A stretch of 21,679 bases of DNA from Bacteroidota bacterium (GTDB taxonomy: Bacteria; Bacteroidota; Bacteroidia; Bacteroidales; Dysgonomonadaceae), in the NCBI GenBank assembly GCA_023437305.1, contig JAEZGN010000017.1, positions 1 through 21,679 of the forward strand, written 5' to 3'. The notes beneath the pieces are model-generated. The model worked only from the letters and a program-made list of their open reading frames with translations, searched no databases and was not told where the DNA came from. The position numbers and the translations under genes were made by a program. Shown piece after piece: positions 1-7,020 of the stretch. Positions within the stretch are counted from its first letter, which is position 1, and each line of letters opens with the position of its first letter.

Positions 1-586
1 CATTGCCCGCAGAACTTCTAAATCCGAAGAAACCACAATTTCGGAGTACAATATTTTTCTGATTTTCAATTCCTGCACGCTGCATATTCAGGTCTGTCTC
101 CAGTGAATAGAAATTTATATTCTCTAATATACAATCATCCCAGATTTGTAATAAAACAGGGCTTGTGCCTCCATATTTCAGATAGATATTTGTCCCCGGC
201 GATCCGATAATATGTGCCTTTTTCTTTCCAGAAGCATATCCTGTGCGAAATATATCGGTAACATAATTACCGGGAGGTATAACGATTGGCTTATTGCTGT
301 CGACGGCAAATTTAATAACACGTTCGATATCTGTTTTTTGAGATGCAGCAGTTGTATAATCTGTTACAGGAAATAACCCTAGATCAAACGATGTATATAC
401 TTGTTTCACTAGCTTTAAATACTCATTACCTCTTTTTCGATATATAAACCCGTCAAGCTTGCTATCATCCATTGATGTACCATCAAGCCAAGTATTTACA
501 ACTTGGTAATTCATATTTTCTCCAGTTTTTGAAGATAATACATTTGTATATATATCGTCTACTTTTATTGCCTGACCTGTACTCAT
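1..586 (-). CDS. Tailspike / pectate-lyase-like beta-helix protein, N-terminal part
   Basis: An open frame starts at the ATG at 586-584 and runs without a stop to the window edge, giving the first 195 residues. It begins MSTGQAIKVDD. After a roughly 80-residue head-binding-like segment it enters a region typical of the pectate lyase / right-handed beta-helix superfamily: a segment of the form KTDIERVIKFAVDSNKPIV followed by IPPGNYV, then short hydrophobic strands such as IIGSPGTNIYL and ILENINFYS. In phages such proteins are usually tailspikes that bind or cut surface polysaccharide. It is the last gene of the adsorption cluster, which fits. The catalytic part and C-terminus lie outside the window, so the enzymatic activity and substrate are unknown. 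The fold assignment comes from sequence pattern only. Confidence 0.75.
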   Translation of the reverse strand, partial: MSTGQAIKVDDIYTNVLSSKTGENMNYQVVNTWLDGTSMDDSKLDGFIYRKRGNEYLKLVKQVYTSFDLGLFPVTDYTTAASQKTDIERVIKFAVDSNKPIVIPPGNYVTDIFRTGYASGKKKAHIIGSPGTNIYLKYGGTSPVLLQIWDDCILENINFYSLETDLNMQRAGIENQKNIVLRNCGFFGFRSSAGN

Positions 587-598
587 AGTTTCAAAATA

Positions 599-970
599 TT
601 AGCTAAAAAAATCAGTGTCTAAAATAGGCCTCTTGATATATTGAGATGCCGATATTAGCGTATAGTTATAGGAACCATCCGAAAAAAGAACTGAAACATA
701 ATCTCCTATATAACAGACAGGACTGTCTGTTATATAGCTTATAGGCCCGGAATCTGTCAGAATATAAAACCCGTCTTTTCCGGGAGTCGGAGCATTATCT
801 AAGTATGATAAATATCCTAAAAATCCAGTATTTATTGCACCGATTTCATCAAACAAGCTATTTACTATATCCACCTCTAATTCCTGATGTTTTTCTGCAT
901 CTATACTATTTGCATCATTGGCGTATATAGTTGCCATTATCTTTGTTATTAGCTCAGCTTTTGTACTCAT
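599..970 (-). CDS. Small tail-associated protein of unknown function
   Basis: This is a 123-residue protein beginning MSTKAELITKIMATIYAND. The first 45 residues look like a helical module (alternating acidic and hydrophobic positions, ending VDIVNSLFDEIG). The rest is beta-rich with Gly, Tyr and Ser, e.g. GKDGFYILTDSG and SVLFSDGSYNYTL. I do not recognise a catalytic motif. An N-terminal helix followed by a beta region, sitting between a probable fibre-tip protein and a tailspike, suggests a structural adaptor or short fibre in the adsorption apparatus. That role is inferred from position. The gene carries a perfect 15-bp inverted repeat (706-737), described separately. It starts 2 bp after the upstream stop codon, consistent with translational coupling. 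Confidence 0.65.
   Translation of the reverse strand: MSTKAELITKIMATIYANDANSIDAEKHQELEVDIVNSLFDEIGAINTGFLGYLSYLDNAPTPGKDGFYILTDSGPISYITDSPVCYIGDYVSVLFSDGSYNYTLISASQYIKRPILDTDFFS
706..737. repeat. Perfect 15-bp inverted repeat with 2-nt centre inside a tail gene
   Basis: The arm CTATATAACAGACAG (706-720) is followed by GA and then its exact reverse complement CTGTCTGTTATATAG (723-737). In mRNA it would form a hairpin of about 13-14 bp with a minimal loop, within codons for the ISYITDSPVCYIG stretch of the 123-aa tail protein. No T-run follows it on either strand, so it is not an ordinary terminator. Confidence 0.95.
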
Positions 971-972
971 AA

Positions 973-1395
973 TTATATATTAATAGTCCATATCCCTTCT
1001 ATAGTTAAATCTTGTATTTTTGTAAAAGTAGGAACAACTTTTCTTGCAAATAGAGATCCATCAGCACATATAAGACCAAACTCAGACCAACTCTGATCAT
1101 TTCCCTGCATTTCACCGAATGTAAAATAGATTGTAAGTTTAGAAGAGGTTGGATCAAAAGAAGTTATATCTATATCTAGAGGATTAGATATATTAACATC
1201 ATTTTTGTTGGTTGCTGTGGAATTAGTTCCTACTTGAACCTTAGATATATTCTTATTTGAATTTCCTGAAAGACCCGATAATAAAGCTAAATATCCTGAT
1301 GATACGATTAAATTATTATCTTCATGATCCCATATCAGGTTATCGCCTTGATAAGCCTTTAACTGTAAAACTCCATTTATTTTGATAGTATCCAT
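973..1395 (-). CDS. Putative tail fibre-tip or attachment protein
   Basis: I place the start at the ATG at 1395-1393 (MDTIKING), which overlaps the upstream TAA as TAATG. A start seven codons earlier is possible. The 140-residue product contains NNLIVSSGYLALLSGLSG, then an ISKVQVGTNSTA segment, then a SEFGLICADGSLFARKVVP stretch. This layout resembles small phage tail proteins with an early 'NlIvnaG' strand, an 'I..i.vGtg.t' strand and an 'E.GL....G.L.aR' motif, usually encoded next to fibre genes. The sequence is beta-rich with no signal peptide or membrane segment. The exact role is inferred from location between the collar-domain fibre and the tailspike. The family resemblance is from memory and is moderate. 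Confidence 0.6.
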   Translation of the reverse strand: MDTIKINGVLQLKAYQGDNLIWDHEDNNLIVSSGYLALLSGLSGNSNKNISKVQVGTNSTATNKNDVNISNPLDIDITSFDPTSSKLTIYFTFGEMQGNDQSWSEFGLICADGSLFARKVVPTFTKIQDLTIEGIWTINI

Positions 1396-2030
1396 TAGTA
1401 AACTTTTATTATCCAATACATTGCCGCAAATGGCTGCATGTTATTATGAGAACCACTAAAACCTTGAGGTCTTGTATCTTTCCATCGATACCATATATAT
1501 CTATTATCCTGATCCATTCCGCTATTACCATATTTATTTGCTGTGCCAAGATCTTCGTTAGAAAATCCGTTAGGTGTTGCTTCTATAAAATATGAGTCTT
1601 GATATTGGTGCGTATGTTGTGGAATTTCATCAGTTGTTAGCGTATGGGTCTGACTTCCACCTGTTAATCCTAATCTATTAACACCGCTTGTGTTTTCATT
1701 GCTTTGATTAGCCATGACAGGAGATCCATATATAGGAATATTAGGAATATTGAAAGTTGTAGAACTTACGCCCCAAGGGGATAACTCACCCCCTAAAGCA
1801 GCAAACAACTCAGGGTATAACGTTTTGGGGAATGAGGCTCCGTTACATAATAGCCACCCATCGGGTATAGTAGTTTTTAATCCTGCCCAAGCAATCACAG
1901 AGCCGGGGTACGTATACATAGAATCAATTGTGTTATTATTGAAATTTCTATGCTCTGCTGCTGTAATATCCCTTACCCCATTAGAGGTGAATGTATTGTC
2001 CGATAATGTTTTTAATTCTGATTTTTTCAT
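1395..2030 (-). CDS. Tail collar-domain fibre protein
   Basis: This 211-residue protein carries a phage tail collar domain (PF07484-type) from about residue 40. The diagnostic pattern is PGSVIAWAG..TTIPDGWLLCNG, then LYPELFAALGG and TTFNIPNI. The C-terminus has the usual HNNMQPFAAMYWIIK ending. Collar-domain proteins form trimeric distal tail fibres or collars and contribute to host recognition. The ATG at 2030-2028 (MKKSELKTL) lies 2 bp after the gpI stop; a TTG two codons upstream, overlapping the gpI stop, could also initiate. The first 35 residues (SELKTLSDNTFTSNGVRDITAAEHRNF) resemble an N-terminal attachment segment common in Bacteroidota phage tail proteins. The domain call is firm; the receptor is unknown. 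Confidence 0.85.
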   Translation of the reverse strand: MKKSELKTLSDNTFTSNGVRDITAAEHRNFNNNTIDSMYTYPGSVIAWAGLKTTIPDGWLLCNGASFPKTLYPELFAALGGELSPWGVSSTTFNIPNIPIYGSPVMANQSNENTSGVNRLGLTGGSQTHTLTTDEIPQHTHQYQDSYFIEATPNGFSNEDLGTANKYGNSGMDQDNRYIWYRWKDTRPQGFSGSHNNMQPFAAMYWIIKVY

Positions 2031-2032
2031 AA

Positions 2033-2635
2033 TCAATAATAGTCATATCCGTAATCAAGAGAATAGTCACCTGTAGTATTATTTATACCTTTAATTACAA
2101 GGGTATCCCGCATTGATTCCGATGTGATAAATATACGTTCATCATTCAATATTTCGAAGAATATTTCCGTAAGTATACTCCTAGCATTCTTATAATTATC
2201 GATAAATTTTTTAAGTTCAGTCAAAGTGTTTGAAGATAGGGTAGACAAATCGTCAGGAGACAACCTTAACCTGAAAGCACACCATACATTGTCACCTCCG
2301 GGAGTAATTGGCACATTTTCTTCAATTGATTGAGGCGTAAACCCAACAAGTGAACAAGCTTTTTTTATCCCCGCTATAGTACCTGTTAACTTATGAAGTT
2401 GCATTGCGTTTTTTATAAGGTCTCTTTTCTGCTCGACAGTCCTGCACATATTATAACCTTTATACCCATCAACGCCAAATTGCTGAGCTAACCACGGTAG
2501 CGCAGATGGATGTACCAAATCAACTAGATATACCATTGATGATGTAAGATCCATTCCGTCAAATTGTGACTCTACTATCTGAGTAAATAACCCTAATCGT
2601 GTAGGTGCTAATCCTGATGCTATCAAAGTATTCAT
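2033..2635 (-). CDS. I: Baseplate protein gpI (P2-like tail protein I)
   Basis: I set the start at the ATG at 2635-2633 (MNTLIASGLAPTRLG), which overlaps the gpJ stop as ATGA and gives 200 residues; a longer in-frame start exists but would overlap gpJ more. The pattern ALPWLAQQFGVDGY, then EQKRDLIKNAMQLHKLTGTIAGIKKA, is characteristic of the P2 gpI family (a small N-terminal domain followed by the conserved helical 'R.li..a..lH...GT..ai' region). In P2-type tails gpI joins the wedge complex with gpJ and gpW and anchors the fibres. The gene order J-I-fibre matches P2. Its C-terminus (RIFITSESMRDTL) is a little longer than the core domain. Confidence 0.88.
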   Translation of the reverse strand: MNTLIASGLAPTRLGLFTQIVESQFDGMDLTSSMVYLVDLVHPSALPWLAQQFGVDGYKGYNMCRTVEQKRDLIKNAMQLHKLTGTIAGIKKACSLVGFTPQSIEENVPITPGGDNVWCAFRLRLSPDDLSTLSSNTLTELKKFIDNYKNARSILTEIFFEILNDERIFITSESMRDTLVIKGINNTTGDYSLDYGYDYY

Positions 2636-3762
2636 CTTGTACCTGTTATATTTATTGTTATACCTGTACAAACTGCATATTGAGAATCTAAAACTATGAG
2701 ATTATTATTTTCTATTGTTCCTAAAGTAGATGCTATAGTAGCATCAGCATCATAAACCCCGGTAACCAAACTCAATGCTTCTAATTTTGATCCTATAATA
2801 TCTAAACCTAAACCCAAAGCCTGATCATCAGTATATTTTTTTAAAGCGTTGTATATTGTGGCTATGAGTGTCGATGTTGCATCTTTATTTTGTATAATGT
2901 CAATTTGGATAGAATATTCAATTTTGACAGGCGTTTTAATTACCACTATATCTGTTAGCGGTCTTATATTCTCTGACGATAGAACATTTTCGACCAAATC
3001 ATTTATCGCTTCCTGATCGGATGACGAAGAGGATATAAGAGGATAAATATCAACTTCTCCGGGATCTATTGTGTTATCCTCAGAATAAGTCAATACCTTT
3101 ACGTCTATTATAGAAGAACTGGCCGTCTTTGCCCAATATATATAAGCGTTCTTTGAGCCTGCAACCGAGAATCGAGAAGGAGCGAGTTTAACCCTAGCTA
3201 TAAGTTCTTGATCCGATTCTGTCTCTGCCCCGCCATAGCTTATATCGATATTGCTAACTGATGAAACAAAAGCGTAAGGGTCTTGTAAGACAGATATACT
3301 ACCTATACTATATCCATTCCCTATCATTCCTTCTGACTGACAGATCATAGACATATCAACCGCATTTGTTCCCTCCGGGATAGTTATGTCGTTTATGGTT
3401 TCAAAGATTACATTTCCATCTGTTGATGATACCCTAGTACCTGCGGGTAGTAGCACTTGAAGATGTCCCTCAACTAAATTGAATCTGCATGTGCATACAG
3501 CACTTGAAGCAGGGAGTCTTGTTACTCCAAGCAATGCAGCCAAGTAATCCGTTACAGGAGCATTTGATAAGTCTAGAAGTTGAGATTTACAAGCCTCGTT
3601 TATCCTATTTAAAACAAGTGCTTTATGATATGCTAAATTAGTAGCTATTAAATATTCAGGCTGCGAAGGTTGACAGGTAGTTCCAGATAAACTTTCGTAA
3701 CTTGCTATTATTTCTTTTAGTATTGCTTCCGGATCAACCGAAACAAAAATAGGTGTTTCCAT
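2632..3762 (-). CDS. J: Baseplate wedge protein gpJ (P2 gpJ / Mu gp47 type)
   Basis: The product has 376 residues. Landmarks of the Baseplate_J family include an N-terminal helical segment (NLAYHKALVLNRINEACKSQ), the strand-rich middle (VCTCRFNLVEGHLQVLLPAGTRVS followed by VIFETINDITIPEGT), and the conserved SYGGAETESDQELIARVK motif, which corresponds to the 'i.GG.d.Esde.lr.R' signature. gpJ is a wedge subunit linking the hub to the fibre network. It lies between the gp25-like wedge gene and gpI, the canonical order. Its ATG is 1 bp after the upstream stop and its own stop overlaps gpI. The family assignment is secure by motif and synteny. Confidence 0.92.
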   Translation of the reverse strand: METPIFVSVDPEAILKEIIASYESLSGTTCQPSQPEYLIATNLAYHKALVLNRINEACKSQLLDLSNAPVTDYLAALLGVTRLPASSAVCTCRFNLVEGHLQVLLPAGTRVSSTDGNVIFETINDITIPEGTNAVDMSMICQSEGMIGNGYSIGSISVLQDPYAFVSSVSNIDISYGGAETESDQELIARVKLAPSRFSVAGSKNAYIYWAKTASSSIIDVKVLTYSEDNTIDPGEVDIYPLISSSSSDQEAINDLVENVLSSENIRPLTDIVVIKTPVKIEYSIQIDIIQNKDATSTLIATIYNALKKYTDDQALGLGLDIIGSKLEALSLVTGVYDADATIASTLGTIENNNLIVLDSQYAVCTGITINITGTR

Positions 3763-3763
3763 G

Positions 3764-4174
3764 TCAACTATATGAAATTTGATTATAACTATTTGAATAT
3801 GATTTATTGACTATGTTTCTTTGCGAAACAGCAAGATCATTAAGGGATATAGATGCTGTTATTATATCACCGGTAGCAGTATATACCCCTGAGATATTTA
3901 TTTGGATAACTCCATCTGTTAGAACAGTGTGATTAACGGAACTTACAGATGATCTTCTTTCCCAAGTTTCTAAATCAGAGATAATTTGCGGATACGATTT
4001 AACAAAATCGGTTACCGGTTTATCGACATAATCAAATATTCCGCAACCAAATTCAGGGCGCAAGGGGTCACTTCCTTTTACCGAGTTTAGTATGAGATCC
4101 CAACATTGACGTATATCATCTACTCCGTATACATATACACCTGATATATTTATATCTACTGATTTATCGTTCAT
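3764..4174 (-). CDS. W: gp25-like baseplate wedge protein (P2 gpW type)
   Basis: The longest frame starts at 4276, but that extension overlaps the previous gene by about 100 bp and is rich in unusual Asn/Tyr/Arg. The ATG at 4174-4172 (MNDKSVDINISG) overlaps the preceding TGA as ATGA and gives 136 residues, the expected size. The conserved core is DIRQCWDLILNSVKGSDPLRPEFGCGIFDYVDKPV, matching the gp25/gpW 'i...i..iL.T..GeR..rPefG...' signature, followed by a WERRSSVSSVNHTVL stretch. Proteins of this family initiate wedge assembly and sheath contraction in contractile tails. It sits upstream of gpJ, as in P2. I am confident in the family. Confidence 0.88.
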   Translation of the reverse strand: MNDKSVDINISGVYVYGVDDIRQCWDLILNSVKGSDPLRPEFGCGIFDYVDKPVTDFVKSYPQIISDLETWERRSSVSSVNHTVLTDGVIQINISGVYTATGDIITASISLNDLAVSQRNIVNKSYSNSYNQISYS

Positions 4175-4398
4175 TTTGTTGCTGTTAATGTAATTGTTCC
4201 CGTTACCGCTGTTGTACCGGCTGTTAAAGCATAATTGACCGTTGTTGTGTCTATACCTCTTTTGATAGCATCGCATATTTTATCAGATAATTGATCTGCA
4301 AAAGAATTTATAGCATTTTGTTGATCGCCTTCATAATTCTTTAAATTATCGAGTATAGATTTTATATCTGACTTTAATTGATCTTTATCTATGGCCAT
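4171..4398 (-). CDS. 75-residue hypothetical protein between spike and wedge genes
   Basis: I do not recognise this protein. It begins MAIDKDQLKSDIKSILDNL, an amphipathic helical half of about 45 residues (IDQ/ADQLSDKICDAIKRGI), and ends in a Thr/Ala/Val-rich strand segment (AGTTAVTGTITLTATK). There is no signal peptide or membrane helix. It starts 1 bp after the gpV stop, within a purine-rich context, and its TGA overlaps the gp25-like start (ATGA), so it is surely translated in the baseplate operon. A small protein at this position could be a spike chaperone, hub plug or a membrane-interacting partner. These are guesses from position only. Confidence 0.7.
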   Translation of the reverse strand: MAIDKDQLKSDIKSILDNLKNYEGDQQNAINSFADQLSDKICDAIKRGIDTTTVNYALTAGTTAVTGTITLTATK

Positions 4399-4399
4399 A

Positions 4400-4879
4400 T
4401 TAAACTCCTCCTATCGGTTTGCCACTAGGCCCTACAGGCGTAGTGTGTATATGATTAATAAGACTTATATTCTCATCCCCTGCAGTAACATCACCACCGG
4501 CTATAATATCTCCGCTAACGGTTAACTTAGAACAAACAAATTCTATCTCACCTGTGCCGGCCGTAATAGTTAGTTTTTTTGAGTTGTTATCGTAAATTAT
4601 CGTAGTACCATCGGAAAATTCAACACCTTCCTTATCTTTACTCGCCCACGATGGGGGATAACTACCTTCATAGGGTACTTCATGCAATATTTCTGCATCC
4701 TCTCCGTTATCGTGGATAAGTACAGCGACCTGTGATTTTATATCAAATACCCAGTTTTGTTTTTTATTTTTTGGTAAAGTAGCCCAATCAGTCACTATAT
4801 CGAGTTCATCAATAGATACTCTAGCAATACCCTTCGAGTAATCAACTTCTGAGATTATACCATAATACATCTTACTCAT
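4400..4879 (-). CDS. V: Baseplate spike protein gpV (P2 gpV / Mu gp45 type)
   Basis: The product has 159 residues. It has an N-terminal OB-fold-like part (MYYGIISEVDYSKGIARVSI, VAVLIHDNGEDAEILHEV) and then a repetitive beta region (SDGTTIIYDNNSKKLTIT, EIEFVCSKLTVSGDIIAGG) expected to form the triple-stranded spike. The C-terminus reads NHIHTTPVGPSGKPIGGV. The H143-x-H145 pair near the tip matches the HxH motif by which P2 and phi92/Mu-type spikes bind an iron ion at the apex, a known property of the family. The ion itself is inferred here. It overlaps the end of gpD by 8 bp and precedes the 75-aa gene. The call is well supported by order and architecture. Confidence 0.88.
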   Translation of the reverse strand: MSKMYYGIISEVDYSKGIARVSIDELDIVTDWATLPKNKKQNWVFDIKSQVAVLIHDNGEDAEILHEVPYEGSYPPSWASKDKEGVEFSDGTTIIYDNNSKKLTITAGTGEIEFVCSKLTVSGDIIAGGDVTAGDENISLINHIHTTPVGPSGKPIGGV

Positions 4880-5984
4880 AATAATCCTCCTCTAGTCCTA
4901 GATTAATATTTTGATCCTCGTCTGTATTATCCTCTTTTTTAGTTACCTGTTTAGGTATACGTTGGGGTTTTGGAACTGTTCCTGTTAGCCTAGCTTCTAC
5001 CTTCATTCTGTAAGCTCCATCACCTGATATAGTATGTGATGAACTTGTTATATGATATTTACCGGATCCCAATCCAACACCGGTAAAATTGAAGTTTATA
5101 CCTGACACAAGATGTGGATCTCCTTCTATATCATTAAGGGAAAGAGTTTGTTTTAACTTGTTCTTATTCCATAAATTAGAGTTTGACCTTGATTCTGCTT
5201 GCGCTGCGCTTTTTGCTGATCCTTTCGATTTAATTGTATCGGTAGAGGTTACCTCACCATATAGATTTACCGCTTTTGTTGTCTTTTTTACAATTTCACC
5301 TGTCTTCTTATTTCTTGCTTTTGCTTCTGATTCCGCATAAGTGTCATACATTTTGCGGGTAACGGAATAACTACCTACTTGTGTTTTGTCTATATCTTTT
5401 ATTGCATCTTGATTGTCTAGATCATAATAAGAAATAAACACCATCTTATCTCCCCGGATAGAGAATATGAAACCGTATTCTTTTGCTAATTCTGACAAGA
5501 AACCTAAATCCGTCTTATAATCTTGTGTTTTTCTATCAAGATTTATCTGATTTAGCATGTTGCTTGTGTCAACAAGTGTAAACCCATGCTTTGTACAAAA
5601 AAATTGGGCTATTTGTTTTAAGGTCTGATTTTCAAAAGCCTTACTGTTTCTTGTACGCAAAGATTTGGTTACTCCTGCGGCTATCGTCTTTACCTCTATT
5701 TCATCAGGGGATCCGCTGAGCGTTATCTCGTCAACCTCAAAAAGCCCACAGTTGATAAGTGAGTTTTGATAACCGATAAATAGCTCGATAGTATCTCCTT
5801 CTTGCGGATACCAATCCTCAGACCATATTCCGGACGAATTGTCAAAAATAAAAGTAGCATCATCGGACATATCCTCTTCCCGATCTGTATAGTTTACAGA
5901 AGAAACATATCCCGATATATCCGAAGTAACATCTTTGTTATTCCATAATATCTTACAACGCCCTTGTCTTGCTATCTCTGTCAT
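4872..5984 (-). CDS. D: Tail hub / late control protein D (gpD)
   Basis: The ATG at 5984-5982 overlaps the gpX stop as ATGA and gives 370 residues; a TTG two codons upstream is an alternative. Sequence landmarks of the GPD/gp27-like hub family are the N-terminal DVTSDISGYVSSVNYTDRE segment, FIFDNSSGIW, GDTIELFIGY followed by the GLFEVDEITLSG strand, and the LNLIN-type block DYKTDLGFLSELAKEYGFIF. The C-terminal part ends with SGKYHITSSSHTISGDGAYRMKVEARL, a typical gpD ending. It forms the trimeric hub between tail tube and spike. A Ser/Lys-rich linker around residues 235-270 separates the domains. The gene order X-D-V is that of P2. Confidence 0.9.
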   Translation of the reverse strand: MTEIARQGRCKILWNNKDVTSDISGYVSSVNYTDREEDMSDDATFIFDNSSGIWSEDWYPQEGDTIELFIGYQNSLINCGLFEVDEITLSGSPDEIEVKTIAAGVTKSLRTRNSKAFENQTLKQIAQFFCTKHGFTLVDTSNMLNQINLDRKTQDYKTDLGFLSELAKEYGFIFSIRGDKMVFISYYDLDNQDAIKDIDKTQVGSYSVTRKMYDTYAESEAKARNKKTGEIVKKTTKAVNLYGEVTSTDTIKSKGSAKSAAQAESRSNSNLWNKNKLKQTLSLNDIEGDPHLVSGINFNFTGVGLGSGKYHITSSSHTISGDGAYRMKVEARLTGTVPKPQRIPKQVTKKEDNTDEDQNINLGLEEDYYE

Positions 5985-6196
5985 TTCCAAGGAGGTGTAT
6001 TAGTTGTTATTACTACCTTATCATCATTATTCACGATCGGGATATAAAGTATAGTTCCTGTAGGGATAATAGGATCTATCGGCACAAGTGGATTTGCTTC
6101 GATTAACTTCTGTATACCTCTCATTGATCCATACATTTTCCATGCTATACTAGACCATGTTTCACCCTGTATAGTTTGATAGTTTAGAGTGTCCAT
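5981..6196 (-). CDS. X: Tail protein X (LysM-like), gpX
   Basis: This 71-residue protein has the LysM-like pattern of P2 gpX: QTIQGETWSSIAWKMYGS, then IQKLIEANP, then PTGTILYIPIV. P2 gpX is about this length. The family is thought to help join tail tube/hub parts, with the LysM-like fold used for protein contacts rather than certainly for peptidoglycan. It overlaps the 3' end of the gpU-like gene by 13 bp and its TGA overlaps the gpD ATG. The identification rests on motif, size and position. Confidence 0.9.
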   Translation of the reverse strand: MDTLNYQTIQGETWSSIAWKMYGSMRGIQKLIEANPLVPIDPIIPTGTILYIPIVNNDDKVVITTNTPPWK

Positions 6197-7020
6197 ACTA
6201 AACCTCCTTCCCTGCTGCCTATTACAGCAGCCAATATAGATGAGTTGTCTTTTACAATAGATGTTGAACTGTCAAGGGTTGATTTTGCCCCTGCCAGTTT
6301 TGTTATTTCTCCTTTTTTAGCATAATCAGCAAGAGAGCCTGCGCTTTCTATAGCGTTAGATAGACTATCTCTTAATTGTTTAGTTCTATTGACTAGCTTT
6401 TCGGTTCTTTGTATTTTGTCTAAAGCATCTTCAAAATATGCTTTTGCTGTTGAAGCCATCTCGTTAATCTGTGCAAGCTTATTAACCGATAGATTATCAG
6501 TTATTGTTATCTTATTGCTTTGAAGTATTCCTTTGTTTATTTTATTGTTAATAGACACAGGCGGCGACTCTATTTGCTGAATTTTTAGGCGTGGGATAGG
6601 AGTATTTATAGACAATGCTTCGCCTTTCTGTTCGGTTATAGTTTTCTGTGAATTATATTCAAGAAAATTAATAGTAGCAGAAAGCAGAATAGGCACTCCA
6701 TTAGATAAGCATTGCATTGGAGAATAATCAATAGCTGTTATGACAAACTTTCCGTAATTACGCCCTGACCCATCAACCAGATTAGATACAATGGATTTTT
6801 GCCTAAGTGTATCTAACGCCTCTAACTCTTTTCTAGGGTTGCAATTTTCCCCTGAAAAAATAATACCTATAGTTATTTCTTCTAAAGATTCACCGATCCT
6901 TTGCAATGTTGGTTTCCTGCCAATAATAGGAATATCGGAATACCGTGTCTCTTTGGTTCCGCTCCATGTATCAGGCAGCTTAACGCCTTCAAAACTATAT
7001 GTACTAAATTGCAATAACAT
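6184..7020 (-). CDS. U: Tail protein U (gpU-like) with helical C-terminal extension
   Basis: The product has 278 residues. The first 140 residues fit the P2 gpU family: FSTYSFEGVKLPDTWSG, IIGRKPTLQRIGESLEEITIGI, LEALDTLRQKSIVSNLVDGSG, NYGKFVITAIDYSPMQ and ATINFLEYN. P2 gpU itself is about 160 residues, so roughly 120 C-terminal residues are additional. They are predicted by eye to be mostly helical, including INEMASTAKAYFEDALDKIQ and RTKQLRDSLSNAIESAGSLAD, a probable coiled coil. gpU is a baseplate/tail-tip completion protein near the tape measure. The start ATG overlaps the tape-measure stop (TAATG). The core call is firm; the extension's role is unknown. Confidence 0.85.
   Translation of the reverse strand: MLLQFSTYSFEGVKLPDTWSGTKETRYSDIPIIGRKPTLQRIGESLEEITIGIIFSGENCNPRKELEALDTLRQKSIVSNLVDGSGRNYGKFVITAIDYSPMQCLSNGVPILLSATINFLEYNSQKTITEQKGEALSINTPIPRLKIQQIESPPVSINNKINKGILQSNKITITDNLSVNKLAQINEMASTAKAYFEDALDKIQRTEKLVNRTKQLRDSLSNAIESAGSLADYAKKGEITKLAGAKSTLDSSTSIVKDNSSILAAVIGSREGGLVWTL

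Noticed and set aside
1..2030. A diversity-generating retroelement acting on the tail genes
   Set aside because: No reverse transcriptase, template repeat or A-rich variable-repeat pair is visible in the window.
1714..2076. 120-aa plus-strand open frame opposite the collar-domain gene
   Set aside because: It lies entirely opposite well-supported minus-strand coding sequence and has no recognisable domain. The same holds for the other plus-strand frames in the window.
4175..4276. N-terminal extension of the gp25-like protein starting at 4276
   Set aside because: The extension overlaps the 75-aa gene in another frame and has unusual composition; the ATGA-coupled start at 4174 gives the expected family size.
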